A stretch of DNA of 64,000 nucleotides from an uncultured Clostridia bacterium (GCA_947591605.1 CANQDF010000001.1:146239-210238); one strand, 5' to 3'. Counted from the first letter of the stretch, positions 52,181-61,466 are shown. Notes: generated by a model from the sequence alone, not told the origin. A program made the numbers and translations.

Positions 52181-52403
52181 CTGTCGAAAAAGTCCCTTTG
52201 GGACTTTTTCGAATATAAGCAGAAGTATAAACAGCTCATTCCGGCGGCTCTAAAGAGCCTTGAAACTCGCTGTTTTCCTCGGCGGAAGTGAATTCCGCCT
52301 GCGGATTTTAGCCTGCGGCGCTAAAGTTACCTGAAAGTGTTTTATATGTTTATGTTATCAAAAAATTCATTTTTTATGGCAAATTTAGTTTTATTAACAG
52401 TCT
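52181..52403 (+). repeat. Mosaic intergenic repeat element, copy D
   Basis: 223 bases, the most complete copy. It begins CTGTCGAAAAAGTCCC with a perfect 13-bp hairpin (52184-52212). The 24-base core follows (52217-52240), then hairpin GGCTCT/AGAGCC (52246-52259), TTGAAACTCGCTGTTTTCCT, hairpin GGCGGAA/TTCCGCC (52281-52299) and CTGCGGATTTTAGCCTGC. The end is AACAGTCT. It is oriented with secG and rnr. Confidence 0.85.
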
Positions 52404-52407
52404 AAGG

Positions 52408-52429
52408 CTCTGTATAATGCAGAGTCTGT
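52408..52429 (+). repeat. 22-bp direct repeat, right copy, flanking element D
   Basis: Same 22 bases as 52157-52178. It is followed by T7 to complete a classic terminator. Confidence 0.85.
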
Positions 52430-52477
52430 TTTTTTATAATAATAAAAAGAGTCTGTTTTTTTATAATAAAATAAGAG
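52422..52477 (+). repeat. Tandem repeat of the terminator tail
   Basis: AGAGTCTGTTTTTTTATAAT (about 27-base unit) occurs twice in a row just before rnr. The second copy lacks a stem partner. Confidence 0.75.
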
Positions 52478-52488
52478 GTGATACGGCT

Positions 52489-54615
52489 ATGGATACACAG
52501 TTATATAATGAACGCAGGGATAAGCTGCTTGGTTTTATGGCGGACAAGCAGTACAGACCTATGACAAGCAGTGATATTGCAATGCTGCTGGGCATACATG
52601 CCGATGATATGCCGATGTTTTACGATATGCTATCACAGCTTGAAAAACAGGGTAAGATAATAACAACCAAAAAGGGCAAAATAGCCCTGCCCGAGGCATT
52701 TGATATGGCAACGGGCAGTTTTATAGGCAACGAGAGAGGCTTTGGCTTTGTCCGTGTCGAGGGCAGAGAGGGAGATATATTTATACCTCGCTTTGCCGTA
52801 GGCGGTGCAATGCATAAGGATACCGTTTTGGTAAGGATAGTGCGCCTTACAAACAAAAGCGCCGAGGGCGAGGTGGTGCGTGTACTTGAAAGAGGCATGA
52901 AGACCGTTGTGGGCACCTTTGAGCAGGTAAAGGGCTACGGCTTTGTAAAGGCTGACGACAAGCGCTTTGGCGGTGATATATATATAGACAAAAAGCATAC
53001 TATGGGTGCCGTTACGGGGCATAAGGTGGTAGTGCGCATAACAAAGCCCCCGACGGAGCATGAAAACCCGGAGGGCAGGGTTACCGAGATACTCGGGCAT
53101 ATAAACGACCCGGGTGTGGATATACTCTCAATAATAAGAGAGCACGACCTGCCGTCGGAATTTACCGATGAGGTGCTGAGAGATGCCTCGCTTGTACCCG
53201 AGGAGATAAATCGTGACGATACGGCGGGCAGGGCGGATTACAGAGATGTGACCATGGTGACCATAGACGGTGAGGACGCAAAGGATCTTGACGATGCCGT
53301 TTCCGTGCAGAGGCTTGAAAACGGCAATTACAAACTCGGTGTGTATATAGCCGATGTGTCGCACTATGTAAAGGAGGGTTCACCCCTTGACAAGGAGGCA
53401 TACAGGCGAGGCACAAGCGTTTATCTTGCGGACAGGGTAATACCTATGCTGCCCCACAGGCTCTCAAACGGCATATGCTCGCTGAATGAGGGCTGCGACA
53501 GGCTTTCGCTCTGCTGCGTTATGGAGGTGGACGGCAGGGGCAATACAGTTTCCTCCGAGATACAAAAGGCTGTAATAAACGTTGACAGGCGTATGAGCTA
53601 TACAGTTGTAAACAGCCTGCTTACCGACGAGGCTTCTCCCTATGCGGAAGATTATTGCGCTCTTGTACCCATGTTTAAGCTTATGCACGAGCTGAGGGAT
53701 ATACTTTTTGAAAAGCGCCGCAGACGGGGTGCAATTGAGTTTGATTTTAAAGAGGCAAAAATAATACTTGACGAAAAGGGCTTCCCCACGGATGTGAAGC
53801 CTTACGAGCGCAACCTTGCAACAAGCATAATAGAAGAGTTTATGCTTGCCGCAAACGAGTGTATAGCGGAGCATTTTTACTGGCTCTCTCTGCCGTTTGT
53901 TTACAGAGTGCACGGGCAGCCCGATGAGGAAAAGGCGGAAAGGCTGAGGGAATTTGTGGGCAAAATGGGCTACGTTATAAAGGGCAGCTCAAACCACCCC
54001 AAAAGCTTCCAAAAGCTGCTTGACGAGGCAAAGGGCAGGGACAATGAGCTTATAGTACACAAAACGGTGTTAAGGAGCCTTAAAAGAGCCGCATACACAC
54101 CGGAGTGCTCCGAGCATTTCGGTCTTGCGGCAAAATATTATTGTCACTTTACCTCACCCATAAGGAGATACCCCGACCTGCAGATACACAGGATAATAAG
54201 CGAATATCTTGCGGGCAGGCTGAGTGCAAAGCGCATAGAACACTACAACTCCATACTGCCGGAACGCTCGCAGCACTGCTCCGCTACCGAGCGTGCCGCC
54301 GATGAAGCGGAGCGTGAAACGGAAAAATATAAGATAGCGCAGTATATGCAGGGCAAAACGGGCATGGAGTATGACGGCATTGTTTCGGGCGTTACCGCAT
54401 GGGGTATGTACGTTGAGCTGCCAAATACGGTAGAGGGGCTTGTTTCGCTGAAGGATATGCACGATGATTTATATATTTATGAGGACGAGGAGCTGAGGCT
54501 GCTGGGCGAGCGTACTCACAACACCTATACCATAGGCGACAGAGTGCGCATAAGGGTCACGGGCGCAAGCCTGGGTGATAAAACGGTGGATTTTGAGCTT
54601 ATAAAAAAATATTAA
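52489..54615 (+). CDS. rnr: Ribonuclease R
   Basis: 708 residues with start at 52489 after AAGAGGTGATACGGCT. N-terminal winged-helix and cold-shock domains (about 1-220, GNERGFGFVRVEGREGDIFI in part). The RNB core has DGEDAKDLDDAVSVQ and YIADVSHYV, and SIIEEFMLAANE. A C-terminal S1 domain ends the protein. It degrades structured RNA 3' to 5'. The usual downstream smpB is missing. The position after secG is classic. Confidence 0.96.
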   Translation: MDTQLYNERRDKLLGFMADKQYRPMTSSDIAMLLGIHADDMPMFYDMLSQLEKQGKIITTKKGKIALPEAFDMATGSFIGNERGFGFVRVEGREGDIFIPRFAVGGAMHKDTVLVRIVRLTNKSAEGEVVRVLERGMKTVVGTFEQVKGYGFVKADDKRFGGDIYIDKKHTMGAVTGHKVVVRITKPPTEHENPEGRVTEILGHINDPGVDILSIIREHDLPSEFTDEVLRDASLVPEEINRDDTAGRADYRDVTMVTIDGEDAKDLDDAVSVQRLENGNYKLGVYIADVSHYVKEGSPLDKEAYRRGTSVYLADRVIPMLPHRLSNGICSLNEGCDRLSLCCVMEVDGRGNTVSSEIQKAVINVDRRMSYTVVNSLLTDEASPYAEDYCALVPMFKLMHELRDILFEKRRRRGAIEFDFKEAKIILDEKGFPTDVKPYERNLATSIIEEFMLAANECIAEHFYWLSLPFVYRVHGQPDEEKAERLREFVGKMGYVIKGSSNHPKSFQKLLDEAKGRDNELIVHKTVLRSLKRAAYTPECSEHFGLAAKYYCHFTSPIRRYPDLQIHRIISEYLAGRLSAKRIEHYNSILPERSQHCSATERAADEAERETEKYKIAQYMQGKTGMEYDGIVSGVTAWGMYVELPNTVEGLVSLKDMHDDLYIYEDEELRLLGERTHNTYTIGDRVRIRVTGASLGDKTVDFELIKKY

Positions 54616-54629
54616 TATATATCCGCAGT

Positions 54630-54682
54630 AAAAAGGGCTGCCGCAAAATGCTTTTATGTTTGTTTTGCGGCAGCCGTTTTTT
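54630..54682. terminator. Bidirectional terminator between rnr and RND efflux gene
   Basis: GGGCTGCCGCAAAA and TTTTGCGGCAGCC form a long stem with T and A tracts on the sides. The stop of the RND gene is at its right edge. Confidence 0.85.
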
Positions 54683-57600
54683 ATCCCCTGTCGGGAAGAC
54701 CGTTTATTATCATGCTGTATACGGTGGGTATTATTACAAGCGTAAATACCAGCGATGCAAAAAGCCCGCACATAAACGCTATGGAAAGGCCTCTGAACAG
54801 CACGTTGCCCGTAAAGGCAAGCGGTACAAGACCGAGTATTGTAGTGCCTGAGCTCAACAATATGGGGCGGAACCTCTTGTCCACAGCCGCCGCACAGGCA
54901 TCCTTTACATCCGCTCCCTGCTCAAGCTCTCCGTCTATATAGTCCACAAGCACTATTGCGTTGTTTACCACAACGCCTATAAGGCTTATTATACCCAGTA
55001 TGGCGAACATGGAGAGATTTTCGCCGAAGACGGTAAGCCCGACAGACGAGCCGACAAGCGCAAATGGAACCGTAAGGAAAATTATAAAGCAGCGCTTAAG
55101 CGAATAAAACTGCAAATAAAGTATGAGCAGTATTGCAATAACGCCTATTATGCCGCCTGTAAGCAGCGCCGTGATTATCTCGTCAAAGGTGTCCACATCT
55201 CCCTCATATACTACCTCAACATCGCCGAGGTCTGCCTTGTCAAGCTTTCGTCTGAGCCTGTTTTCTATAACAACGGCACTTTTGCCGTCCTCGGGCAGCG
55301 CAGTTACGGTAACGCATCTCATGCCGTTGTGGTGAGATATTTTGCTGTAATCCGCCTCAAGCCCTATATCCGCAATTTGGGACAGCTTGTATTTGCTGCC
55401 CATCACCGAGGATTTTACCGTAAGATCCTTCATATCCCCGATAGAGTCTGCATTGCTCTGCAAAATAACGGGGTATTCCTTTCCGTCCTTTCTGTAGGAG
55501 GTGACGGTGCGCCCCATCATGGCTATATTGAGCTCGTTTTGTACTTCGCCCTTTGTAAGACCAGAGGAGTTAAGGCGGTCGTTTTTCATATCTATATAAT
55601 AGGTATAATCCTTTACCTTTATGTCGGCATACACATCCCTTGTTTCGGGGTCGCTCCTTAAAAGGTCGGCTGCCTCGGAGGCGGCGTCATTGATGCTTTG
55701 TATGCTGCTGCCGCATACGCTCAGCTGTATCTCCTCGCTTGGCTTTGGTATTATGCCTATCTCCTTTACGGTGATATTGGCAGAGGTCACGGTTTTAAGC
55801 TTGTTTTCAAGGTACTTGCAGTATTCGCCCTTGCTCATGGAGCCTGTATCCTTAAGCTTTACAACTATACTGCCCAGGTTTGCGGCATCGGATGACGCCA
55901 TTGTTGTAAAATCGTACTTGGGCACACGTCCGCCCGAGGAGGCAAGGAAGTAATCTATACAGTCCTCGTTTTTGACCGTATCAATGGCGGCTTCAACTGC
56001 CTTTTGCGTATTTTTAAGGTAAAACATATTGTCTGTTTCTATATTTATATCCAGAAACATTTTGTCGGAGTACGGCATAAGCTGCAGATCCCTGGAGGAA
56101 AGCAGCGCTATGCCCGCCGCAACGCACAGCACCGAAAGCAGCATTGCAGGCAGCGGCTTTTTGAGAGAGTATGAGAGCATATCCGAAAAAATGCGCCTTA
56201 TAAGATCGCTTTTGCGTTTTTTGACGTTATTTTCGGAGGGCTTCATAAATATATAGCACATAAGCGGCGTTACCAGCATTGAGGATATGTAGGAAAATAC
56301 CAGCGCAGCAATAACTATGGTGGGCAGGCTGAATACAAAGCGGCGCATTGTACCCGGCAGATTGTAAAAAATGCAGAATATCACTACCGTTGTCAGCATG
56401 GACGAAAATACGGGCAGCGCTACCTCCCTTGTACCGTTTAAGCAGGCGGACATCCTGTCCTCGCCGCCGTCAAGGCGCACCTGTATGGCGTCGCTTACCA
56501 CTATGGCGTTGTCGACCAGCATACCCAGCGCTATTATAAGCGAGGCAAGGGATACAAACTGTACATCTATGCCGAAAACACGCATTGCGATAAACGTAAG
56601 AAAAATGGTAAACGGTATCACAAACGCCACAAGGCTGCCGTTGCGTATGCTCATGCCCAGCATAATTATAATAAGCACTATAAGCACGCTCTCTATGAGG
56701 TTGAGTATAAACTCGTTTATGGAGCTGTTGACATCGTCGGAAAGACATACGACCTTGTTTATTTTTATGTCCGAGGGTATTTTTGCGGAATAATCGTCTA
56801 TCATATCCATTACCCTGTTGCTTACATCGATTATATTTGCTCTCTCGTCAAAGTATATGCTCAGTACAGATGCGTCCTCCCCGTTAAAGCTGTAACGCTT
56901 GCCGTCGGGGTCGTATTCGGTCTGTACATCCGCTATATCCCGCAGGCGCACCGCAGCGCCGTTTTCGGCATTTTCGTAAATAATAATATCCTTTATCTCG
57001 TCAATATCCGCAAATTTGCCGGAGGAGTTTATATACATCTCATTGTTGTCAAACTCGACCGTACCTACGGGTATTACAGAGTTTTGGTATGCTATTACGG
57101 AGGACAGCTCCGAAAGAGATACGGGTATGGCGTCTGCCTTTGCACGATCCACGGTTATCTTTATGCGTTCTTCAAGCTCGCCCTCCACCTCGGTGCGCAC
57201 AACGCCGTCCGTGCCCTGAATGATGTCCTTGAGGTCCTCCGCACGCCTGACAAGCTCCTCGTTTGTTTTTTGCTCACCGGTAAAGGCAAGTATTATACCG
57301 CAGGTTTCAAAGGCGTTGTCGTTAAAGGTGAGGCTTGTGACGCCCTCCGGGAGCTCGTTTTCCCTCAGCTCGTCAATATCGGTGCGCAGAGAGTCTATTG
57401 CATCGTTGAGCTCCTTGTCGCTCATCTCCCTGTCAAACATCATCCTGACTACGCTTACGCCGTTATACGAGTCGCTTTTTACATAGTTAAAGCCCTCAGA
57501 CTCAAAGCATACGTCCTCTATTTTGTCGGTCACAAGCTCCTCCATATCGGACGGCGATGCGCCCGGATATGTGGCTGTGATTATAACAACGGGCAGCTGT

Positions 57601-57734
57601 ATAACGGGAAACTGCTGCTTTGGCGTAATTTTGAAGCATATGCCGCCCAGTATAAAAAGTATAAGTATAACGGCAAAAGCCGCTTTTTTTCTTGTTATGA
57701 TACTGTATAGCAAACCCTTGTTCTTCAATGACAT
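54681..57734 (-). CDS. RND-superfamily efflux permease
   Basis: 1017 residues, normal for HAE1/SwrC-type pumps. Twelve helices with two large outside loops; N-terminus GGICFKITPKQQFPVIQLP and PGASPSDMEELVTDKIED. Motifs MLGMSIRNGSLVAFVIPFTI and LIIALGMLVDNAIVVSDAI carry the Asp pair (LVDNAI) used for proton relay. The last helix block includes GVVVNNAIVLVDYID. Partner is the lipoprotein adaptor whose gene overlaps by one base. No outer-membrane channel fits a Gram-positive cell. Confidence 0.93.
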   Translation of the reverse strand: MSLKNKGLLYSIITRKKAAFAVILILFILGGICFKITPKQQFPVIQLPVVIITATYPGASPSDMEELVTDKIEDVCFESEGFNYVKSDSYNGVSVVRMMFDREMSDKELNDAIDSLRTDIDELRENELPEGVTSLTFNDNAFETCGIILAFTGEQKTNEELVRRAEDLKDIIQGTDGVVRTEVEGELEERIKITVDRAKADAIPVSLSELSSVIAYQNSVIPVGTVEFDNNEMYINSSGKFADIDEIKDIIIYENAENGAAVRLRDIADVQTEYDPDGKRYSFNGEDASVLSIYFDERANIIDVSNRVMDMIDDYSAKIPSDIKINKVVCLSDDVNSSINEFILNLIESVLIVLIIIMLGMSIRNGSLVAFVIPFTIFLTFIAMRVFGIDVQFVSLASLIIALGMLVDNAIVVSDAIQVRLDGGEDRMSACLNGTREVALPVFSSMLTTVVIFCIFYNLPGTMRRFVFSLPTIVIAALVFSYISSMLVTPLMCYIFMKPSENNVKKRKSDLIRRIFSDMLSYSLKKPLPAMLLSVLCVAAGIALLSSRDLQLMPYSDKMFLDINIETDNMFYLKNTQKAVEAAIDTVKNEDCIDYFLASSGGRVPKYDFTTMASSDAANLGSIVVKLKDTGSMSKGEYCKYLENKLKTVTSANITVKEIGIIPKPSEEIQLSVCGSSIQSINDAASEAADLLRSDPETRDVYADIKVKDYTYYIDMKNDRLNSSGLTKGEVQNELNIAMMGRTVTSYRKDGKEYPVILQSNADSIGDMKDLTVKSSVMGSKYKLSQIADIGLEADYSKISHHNGMRCVTVTALPEDGKSAVVIENRLRRKLDKADLGDVEVVYEGDVDTFDEIITALLTGGIIGVIAILLILYLQFYSLKRCFIIFLTVPFALVGSSVGLTVFGENLSMFAILGIISLIGVVVNNAIVLVDYIDGELEQGADVKDACAAAVDKRFRPILLSSGTTILGLVPLAFTGNVLFRGLSIAFMCGLFASLVFTLVIIPTVYSMIINGLPDRG

Positions 57735-59110
57735 CAGCCCCCTATTACATTGACCTTAAGGTTGTCGTGCAGCTTTTTGACCTCGTCGCTTACGATCACG
57801 GTGCCGCTGTCTATACCGCTTATAAGGGCATTCTGTTCGTCGGCTTTTTCTATTTTGATTTTTACGGCTTCTATACGGCTGCCGCCGTCCCCGTCACTGT
57901 TTATGCGGTATACATAATCAATGCCGTCAATGTTGAAAATGCTGCTTAAGGGTACGCTTACAAAGCTTTCCGTATCAATGTCAAAGCTTACATCAACAAG
58001 GCTGCCGAGTGCAAAAAGTCCGTCCGACTCGGGCATGACCTCAACATTATAGGTCCTTGTTGCCTCATCGGGATATAGGGCGACCGAGCTTACGGTACCC
58101 CTGTAGGTGCTTCCGTTCTGTTCAAGCACAGCCTCCATGCCCGTATGGAAGCTTTCGTAGTCCTCAACGGGTACGGAAACGTTTACGACCTCCTGTCTGC
58201 TCCTGATAACGGCAACCGGTGTGCCTGCGCTTACTATTTCGCCCTCGTTCATTGGCACCTCGGCTATAAAGCCGTCTATGGACGCCGTTATACGGGATGC
58301 CTCAAGCGCTCTGGAGCTTTGTTCAAGGCCTATATCCGCCTTGTTGAGGGATATTTCGGCAGACTGTTTTTTCTGCTTTGCCTGTTGGAGGGTATTTTTG
58401 CAGCTTTCTATTTTTATCTGCTGCAGCGCATAATCCTCCTCCATGCTTTTTATTTTGCTCTCTTGGAGGCTGACATCGTTGTCCCTGTCCGAAACGGTGC
58501 CGTTTAGCTCCTCGCTTACGGTGTCAAAGGCAAGCTTTGCATTGTCAAGGTCATGGCGGGTGCAGTTGCCGTTGTTATAGAGCAAAAGAGTGTCGTTATA
58601 GGTTTTTTCCGCATTGTCGTAATTGAGCTGTATTTTTGCTATTGCGGAATCGTATGTATCGTTAAGCTTTTTAAGGGTGACCTTTTCCGCATCTATGCCT
58701 ATGTCAAGCTTGTTAAGAGTTTCCTCCTCGGCTTTTAGCGCTATTTCAGCGGACTGTATCGCAGTATCGGCGGCGGATAGCTCGCTTTTGGCAAGGCTTA
58801 TGTTTTCGTTTGAACCGGCAATTGCAATATCGGTATCCTCGGTATCAAGACAGGCTATTACCTGCCCTGCTGTTACCTCGTCGCCCTTTTTTACATATAT
58901 GTCTTTTATTTTGCCCGACATCTCAAAGCCGAGCCTTGCAAGCTCGTCGGGCGCCGAATAGCCCGTATAGGACAGGGTGCTTTTATACTGCTGCTCCGCT
59001 GCGGTAAAGGCGTGTACATTTGTTGTTTCGTATTCCTCGGGTGGCTTTTCCGAGCAGCCGCAGAGTACGGCTGCGGTGCAAAGCACGGCGGCAAAGTTTT
59101 TGGTTTTCAT
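57734..59110 (-). CDS. RND efflux membrane-fusion lipoprotein
   Basis: 458 residues. Lipobox LCGC (Cys about 20) ends the signal peptide, anchoring it to the membrane. Barrel-sandwich domain (GKIKDIYVKKGDEVTAGQVIACLD in part), long coiled coil (about 90-270) and MFP beta domain (DGFIAEVPMNEGEIVSAGTPVAVI in part). AcrA/HlyD-type. Overlaps tetR by ATGA and RND by one base. Confidence 0.92.
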   Translation of the reverse strand: MKTKNFAAVLCTAAVLCGCSEKPPEEYETTNVHAFTAAEQQYKSTLSYTGYSAPDELARLGFEMSGKIKDIYVKKGDEVTAGQVIACLDTEDTDIAIAGSNENISLAKSELSAADTAIQSAEIALKAEEETLNKLDIGIDAEKVTLKKLNDTYDSAIAKIQLNYDNAEKTYNDTLLLYNNGNCTRHDLDNAKLAFDTVSEELNGTVSDRDNDVSLQESKIKSMEEDYALQQIKIESCKNTLQQAKQKKQSAEISLNKADIGLEQSSRALEASRITASIDGFIAEVPMNEGEIVSAGTPVAVIRSRQEVVNVSVPVEDYESFHTGMEAVLEQNGSTYRGTVSSVALYPDEATRTYNVEVMPESDGLFALGSLVDVSFDIDTESFVSVPLSSIFNIDGIDYVYRINSDGDGGSRIEAVKIKIEKADEQNALISGIDSGTVIVSDEVKKLHDNLKVNVIGG

Positions 59111-59655
59111 GGCAATTCCTCCGGATACATTTTTCTTAACTCGTCCTCCGATATATCAAAGCTTTCGCAAAGGTTATCACACAGGGCGAGCCATATGGTT
59201 GTTCGTATTATGGTAACAATGAGCCGCAGGCGATCCTCCTTTGTAAAGGTAAAAATGCTCTCAAAGGCTTTAAATGCCTCGTTTGGCAGCTCCATAATGA
59301 TATTTGTGCCCGTGCCCGTTTTAAGAAACTCAAATATTGCTATCCTGAATATATCCTTGTTTTCCTCAACAAAGCCGACACATCTGCGGTATATATCCTC
59401 CTTTGAGGCGGAATCCCCCTTTTCCTTTACATATTCCTTAAAGCGTTCCACTGCGCAGTCACGCTTGAGCTTCATAAGGGTGTAGAGTATATCCTGCTTT
59501 TTTTCAAAATAATAAAAAAGTGTGCTCTTTGTACTGCCTGCCGATTTTGCTATATCGTCTGCGCTTACGGCGTCATAGCCCCGCTCGGAAAACAGCATTT
59601 CGGCGCAGTCCAGCAGCCTTTGCTTGGTTTTGTTTATATCGTTTTTTTTATCCAT
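59107..59655 (-). CDS. TetR/AcrR family regulator of the efflux operon
   Basis: 182 residues. N-terminal helix-turn-helix (LFSERGYDAVSADDIAKSAGSTKSTLFYYFEKKQDIL in parts) and a variable C-terminal ligand domain. It is the first gene of the operon tetR-MFP-RND, so autoregulation is likely. The operator below fits. The ligand is unknown. Confidence 0.9.
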   Translation of the reverse strand: MDKKNDINKTKQRLLDCAEMLFSERGYDAVSADDIAKSAGSTKSTLFYYFEKKQDILYTLMKLKRDCAVERFKEYVKEKGDSASKEDIYRRCVGFVEENKDIFRIAIFEFLKTGTGTNIIMELPNEAFKAFESIFTFTKEDRLRLIVTIIRTTIWLALCDNLCESFDISEDELRKMYPEELP

Positions 59656-59688
59656 AAAAAAGTACCTCTTTATAAAAGATTCAAAATT

Positions 59689-59702
59689 TGACCGTTCGGT
59701 CA
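59689..59702. promoter_or_regulatory. TetR-family operator
   Basis: TGACCGTTCGGTCA: 6-bp arms TGACCG/CGGTCA with a two-base centre. It lies just after the promoter -10 (- strand) and before tetR, ideal for repression. Confidence 0.75.
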
Positions 59703-59711
59703 GTTTTTATT

Positions 59712-59740
59712 ATATTAGCACTTTTATTTTTTTATGTCAA
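59712..59740 (-). promoter_or_regulatory. Promoter of tetR-MFP-RND operon
   Basis: TTGACA (59735-59740) and TAATAT (59712-59717) with 17-base spacing on the - strand. Confidence 0.8.
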
Positions 59741-59833
59741 CCGTGTAAAACGGGTATTTTTAAAATTTTTAAAAAAATTATCTCACGGGGGAATATCGGG
59801 ACGGTAAATTTGCATTTGCCTCGTAATCGGCTT

Positions 59834-60001
59834 AAATCCACATTTTGGGCATCGAATGTGGATAACTTTGTTTGTTCGCACAAAAAAACACCTCAAAATC
59901 CGAGCCGAAAGCTCAAATTTTGAGGTTTAATAAGGTTTTCCACAATATCCGCACGCATTTGTCCACAAAAACTTAGTTCTATATGTGGATTGTGTGGATA
60001 A
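59834..60001. other. Cluster of DnaA-box-like sequences
   Basis: Six 9-base sites related to TTATCCACA. Two are exact on the - strand (59857-59865; 59993-60001). TTTTCCACA at 59936-59944 and TTGTCCACA at 59959-59967 have one change. AAATCCACA at 59834-59842 and CAATCCACA at 59984-59992 (- strand) have two. An AT-rich stretch (about 59757-59782) lies on the left. A CAAAATCCGAG/CTCAAATTTTG inverted repeat is inside (about 59894-59922). Confidence 0.65.
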
Positions 60002-60004
60002 GTT

Positions 60005-61378
60005 TTATTCAATTATGTCTTCGCCCAGTTTAAATATATTTCCGGCTCCCATAGTTATCAACATATCGCCGGGGAGGCAGTTTTGTTTTAGAAATTCCTT
60101 TGCATCGGACATATCTCCTATATAATGTGCCTCGGTGCCGAGTGCTTCTATCTTTTTTTGCAGGTCGGCAGAGGAAACAAGCCCCGTATCCTTTTCCCTT
60201 GAGGCGTATATATCGGTAAGCACCACCTTGTCAGCCGCAGAGAGTGCCTTTGCAAATTCATCGAGCAGGTCATATGTTCTGGTATAGGTGTGAGGCTGAA
60301 AGCATATCCACAGCCTGTTTATGCGGTTCTTCCTTGCGCTGTTTATTGTTGCGGATATTTCGGTAGGGTGGTGTGCGTAGTCGTCTATTACGCTTACGCC
60401 GTTAAAGCTGCCCTTGTGCTGAAAACGCCTGTCCGTACCCGTGTAGCGGTTTATGCCCTCGGCAGCGGTCTTTGCGTCTATGCCGTATTCCGCCGCAAGC
60501 GCAAATGCCGCAAGGGAGTTGTACACATTGTGTTCGCCGGGTATGCTTAAGCTTATATCGGCAGCCCTTTTGCCGTTATGGATCGCAGTATAGCTGCCAA
60601 AGCCGAACGGATTGTAGCGTATATTATCCGCATACCAGTCGGATGAGGAATCCGTGCCATAGGTTATTACCCTGCCCTCATAGCCGTCAAGCACTTTTTC
60701 CATATCCTTTATGCCGCTGTTTATTACAAGAAATCCGTCCTTTGGAAGCCTTTTTACAAAGGTGTTGAACGAATTGTACATCTGCTCCATGGTTTTGAAA
60801 TAGTCGGTGTGATCCCTGTCTATATTAAGTATAATAGCGCTGTGAGGGTTAAACCTTAAAAAGCTGTCCTTGTACTCACAGGTTTCAAGCACAAAGTAGT
60901 CCTTGCCGCCCACACGGTAGTTGCCGCCTATGGAGGGCAGCATACCGCCTATGGATATGGTGGGGTCGCAGCCCGAGGCAAGCAGTATCTCCGATACCAT
61001 TGACGAAGTGGTGGTTTTGCCGTGGGTGCCCGCTATAGAAACAGGATACCTGTAGCCCTTCATCATCATGCCGACAAGCTCCGCCCTGTCAACAACATCG
61101 ATACCCATTTTTCTTGCCGCCGCAAGCTCACAGTTGTCCTCGGGCACGGCGGCAGTGTATACGGCAAGGTCGCAGTCGGGCGATATATTCTCCGCCCTCT
61201 GGCCTATATCCACCTTGATGCCCATGGCGGCAAGGCTGTCGGTTATGGCGGAGGCGGTGCTGTCGGAGCCCTCCACCGCATATCCTCCGGAGAGAAGTAT
61301 CTCCGCAAGGGAGGACATGCTTATGCCGCCGATGCCTATAAAATGAATTTTTTTATAATCGGATAAATTTTTTGACAT
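60005..61378 (-). CDS. murC: UDP-N-acetylmuramate--L-alanine ligase MurC
   Basis: 457 residues from ATG at 61378, after GCGAGGTTATT. IHFIGIGGISMSSLAEILL, SIAGTHGKTTTSSMVSEIL, LNIDRDHTDYF and VIDDYAHHPTEI are Mur ligase motifs (C-type). It adds L-Ala to UDP-MurNAc. Monocistronic by context. Starts its own transcript. The stop lies three bases from the last DnaA-like box. Confidence 0.97.
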   Translation of the reverse strand: MSKNLSDYKKIHFIGIGGISMSSLAEILLSGGYAVEGSDSTASAITDSLAAMGIKVDIGQRAENISPDCDLAVYTAAVPEDNCELAAARKMGIDVVDRAELVGMMMKGYRYPVSIAGTHGKTTTSSMVSEILLASGCDPTISIGGMLPSIGGNYRVGGKDYFVLETCEYKDSFLRFNPHSAIILNIDRDHTDYFKTMEQMYNSFNTFVKRLPKDGFLVINSGIKDMEKVLDGYEGRVITYGTDSSSDWYADNIRYNPFGFGSYTAIHNGKRAADISLSIPGEHNVYNSLAAFALAAEYGIDAKTAAEGINRYTGTDRRFQHKGSFNGVSVIDDYAHHPTEISATINSARKNRINRLWICFQPHTYTRTYDLLDEFAKALSAADKVVLTDIYASREKDTGLVSSADLQKKIEALGTEAHYIGDMSDAKEFLKQNCLPGDMLITMGAGNIFKLGEDIIE

Positions 61379-61466
61379 AATAATAACCTCGCAATATAAA
61401 ATAAATAGTGGGACAAGATAATAAGGAGTGAAATATCCGAATATTATCATGCTGCCTTTTAATTAT

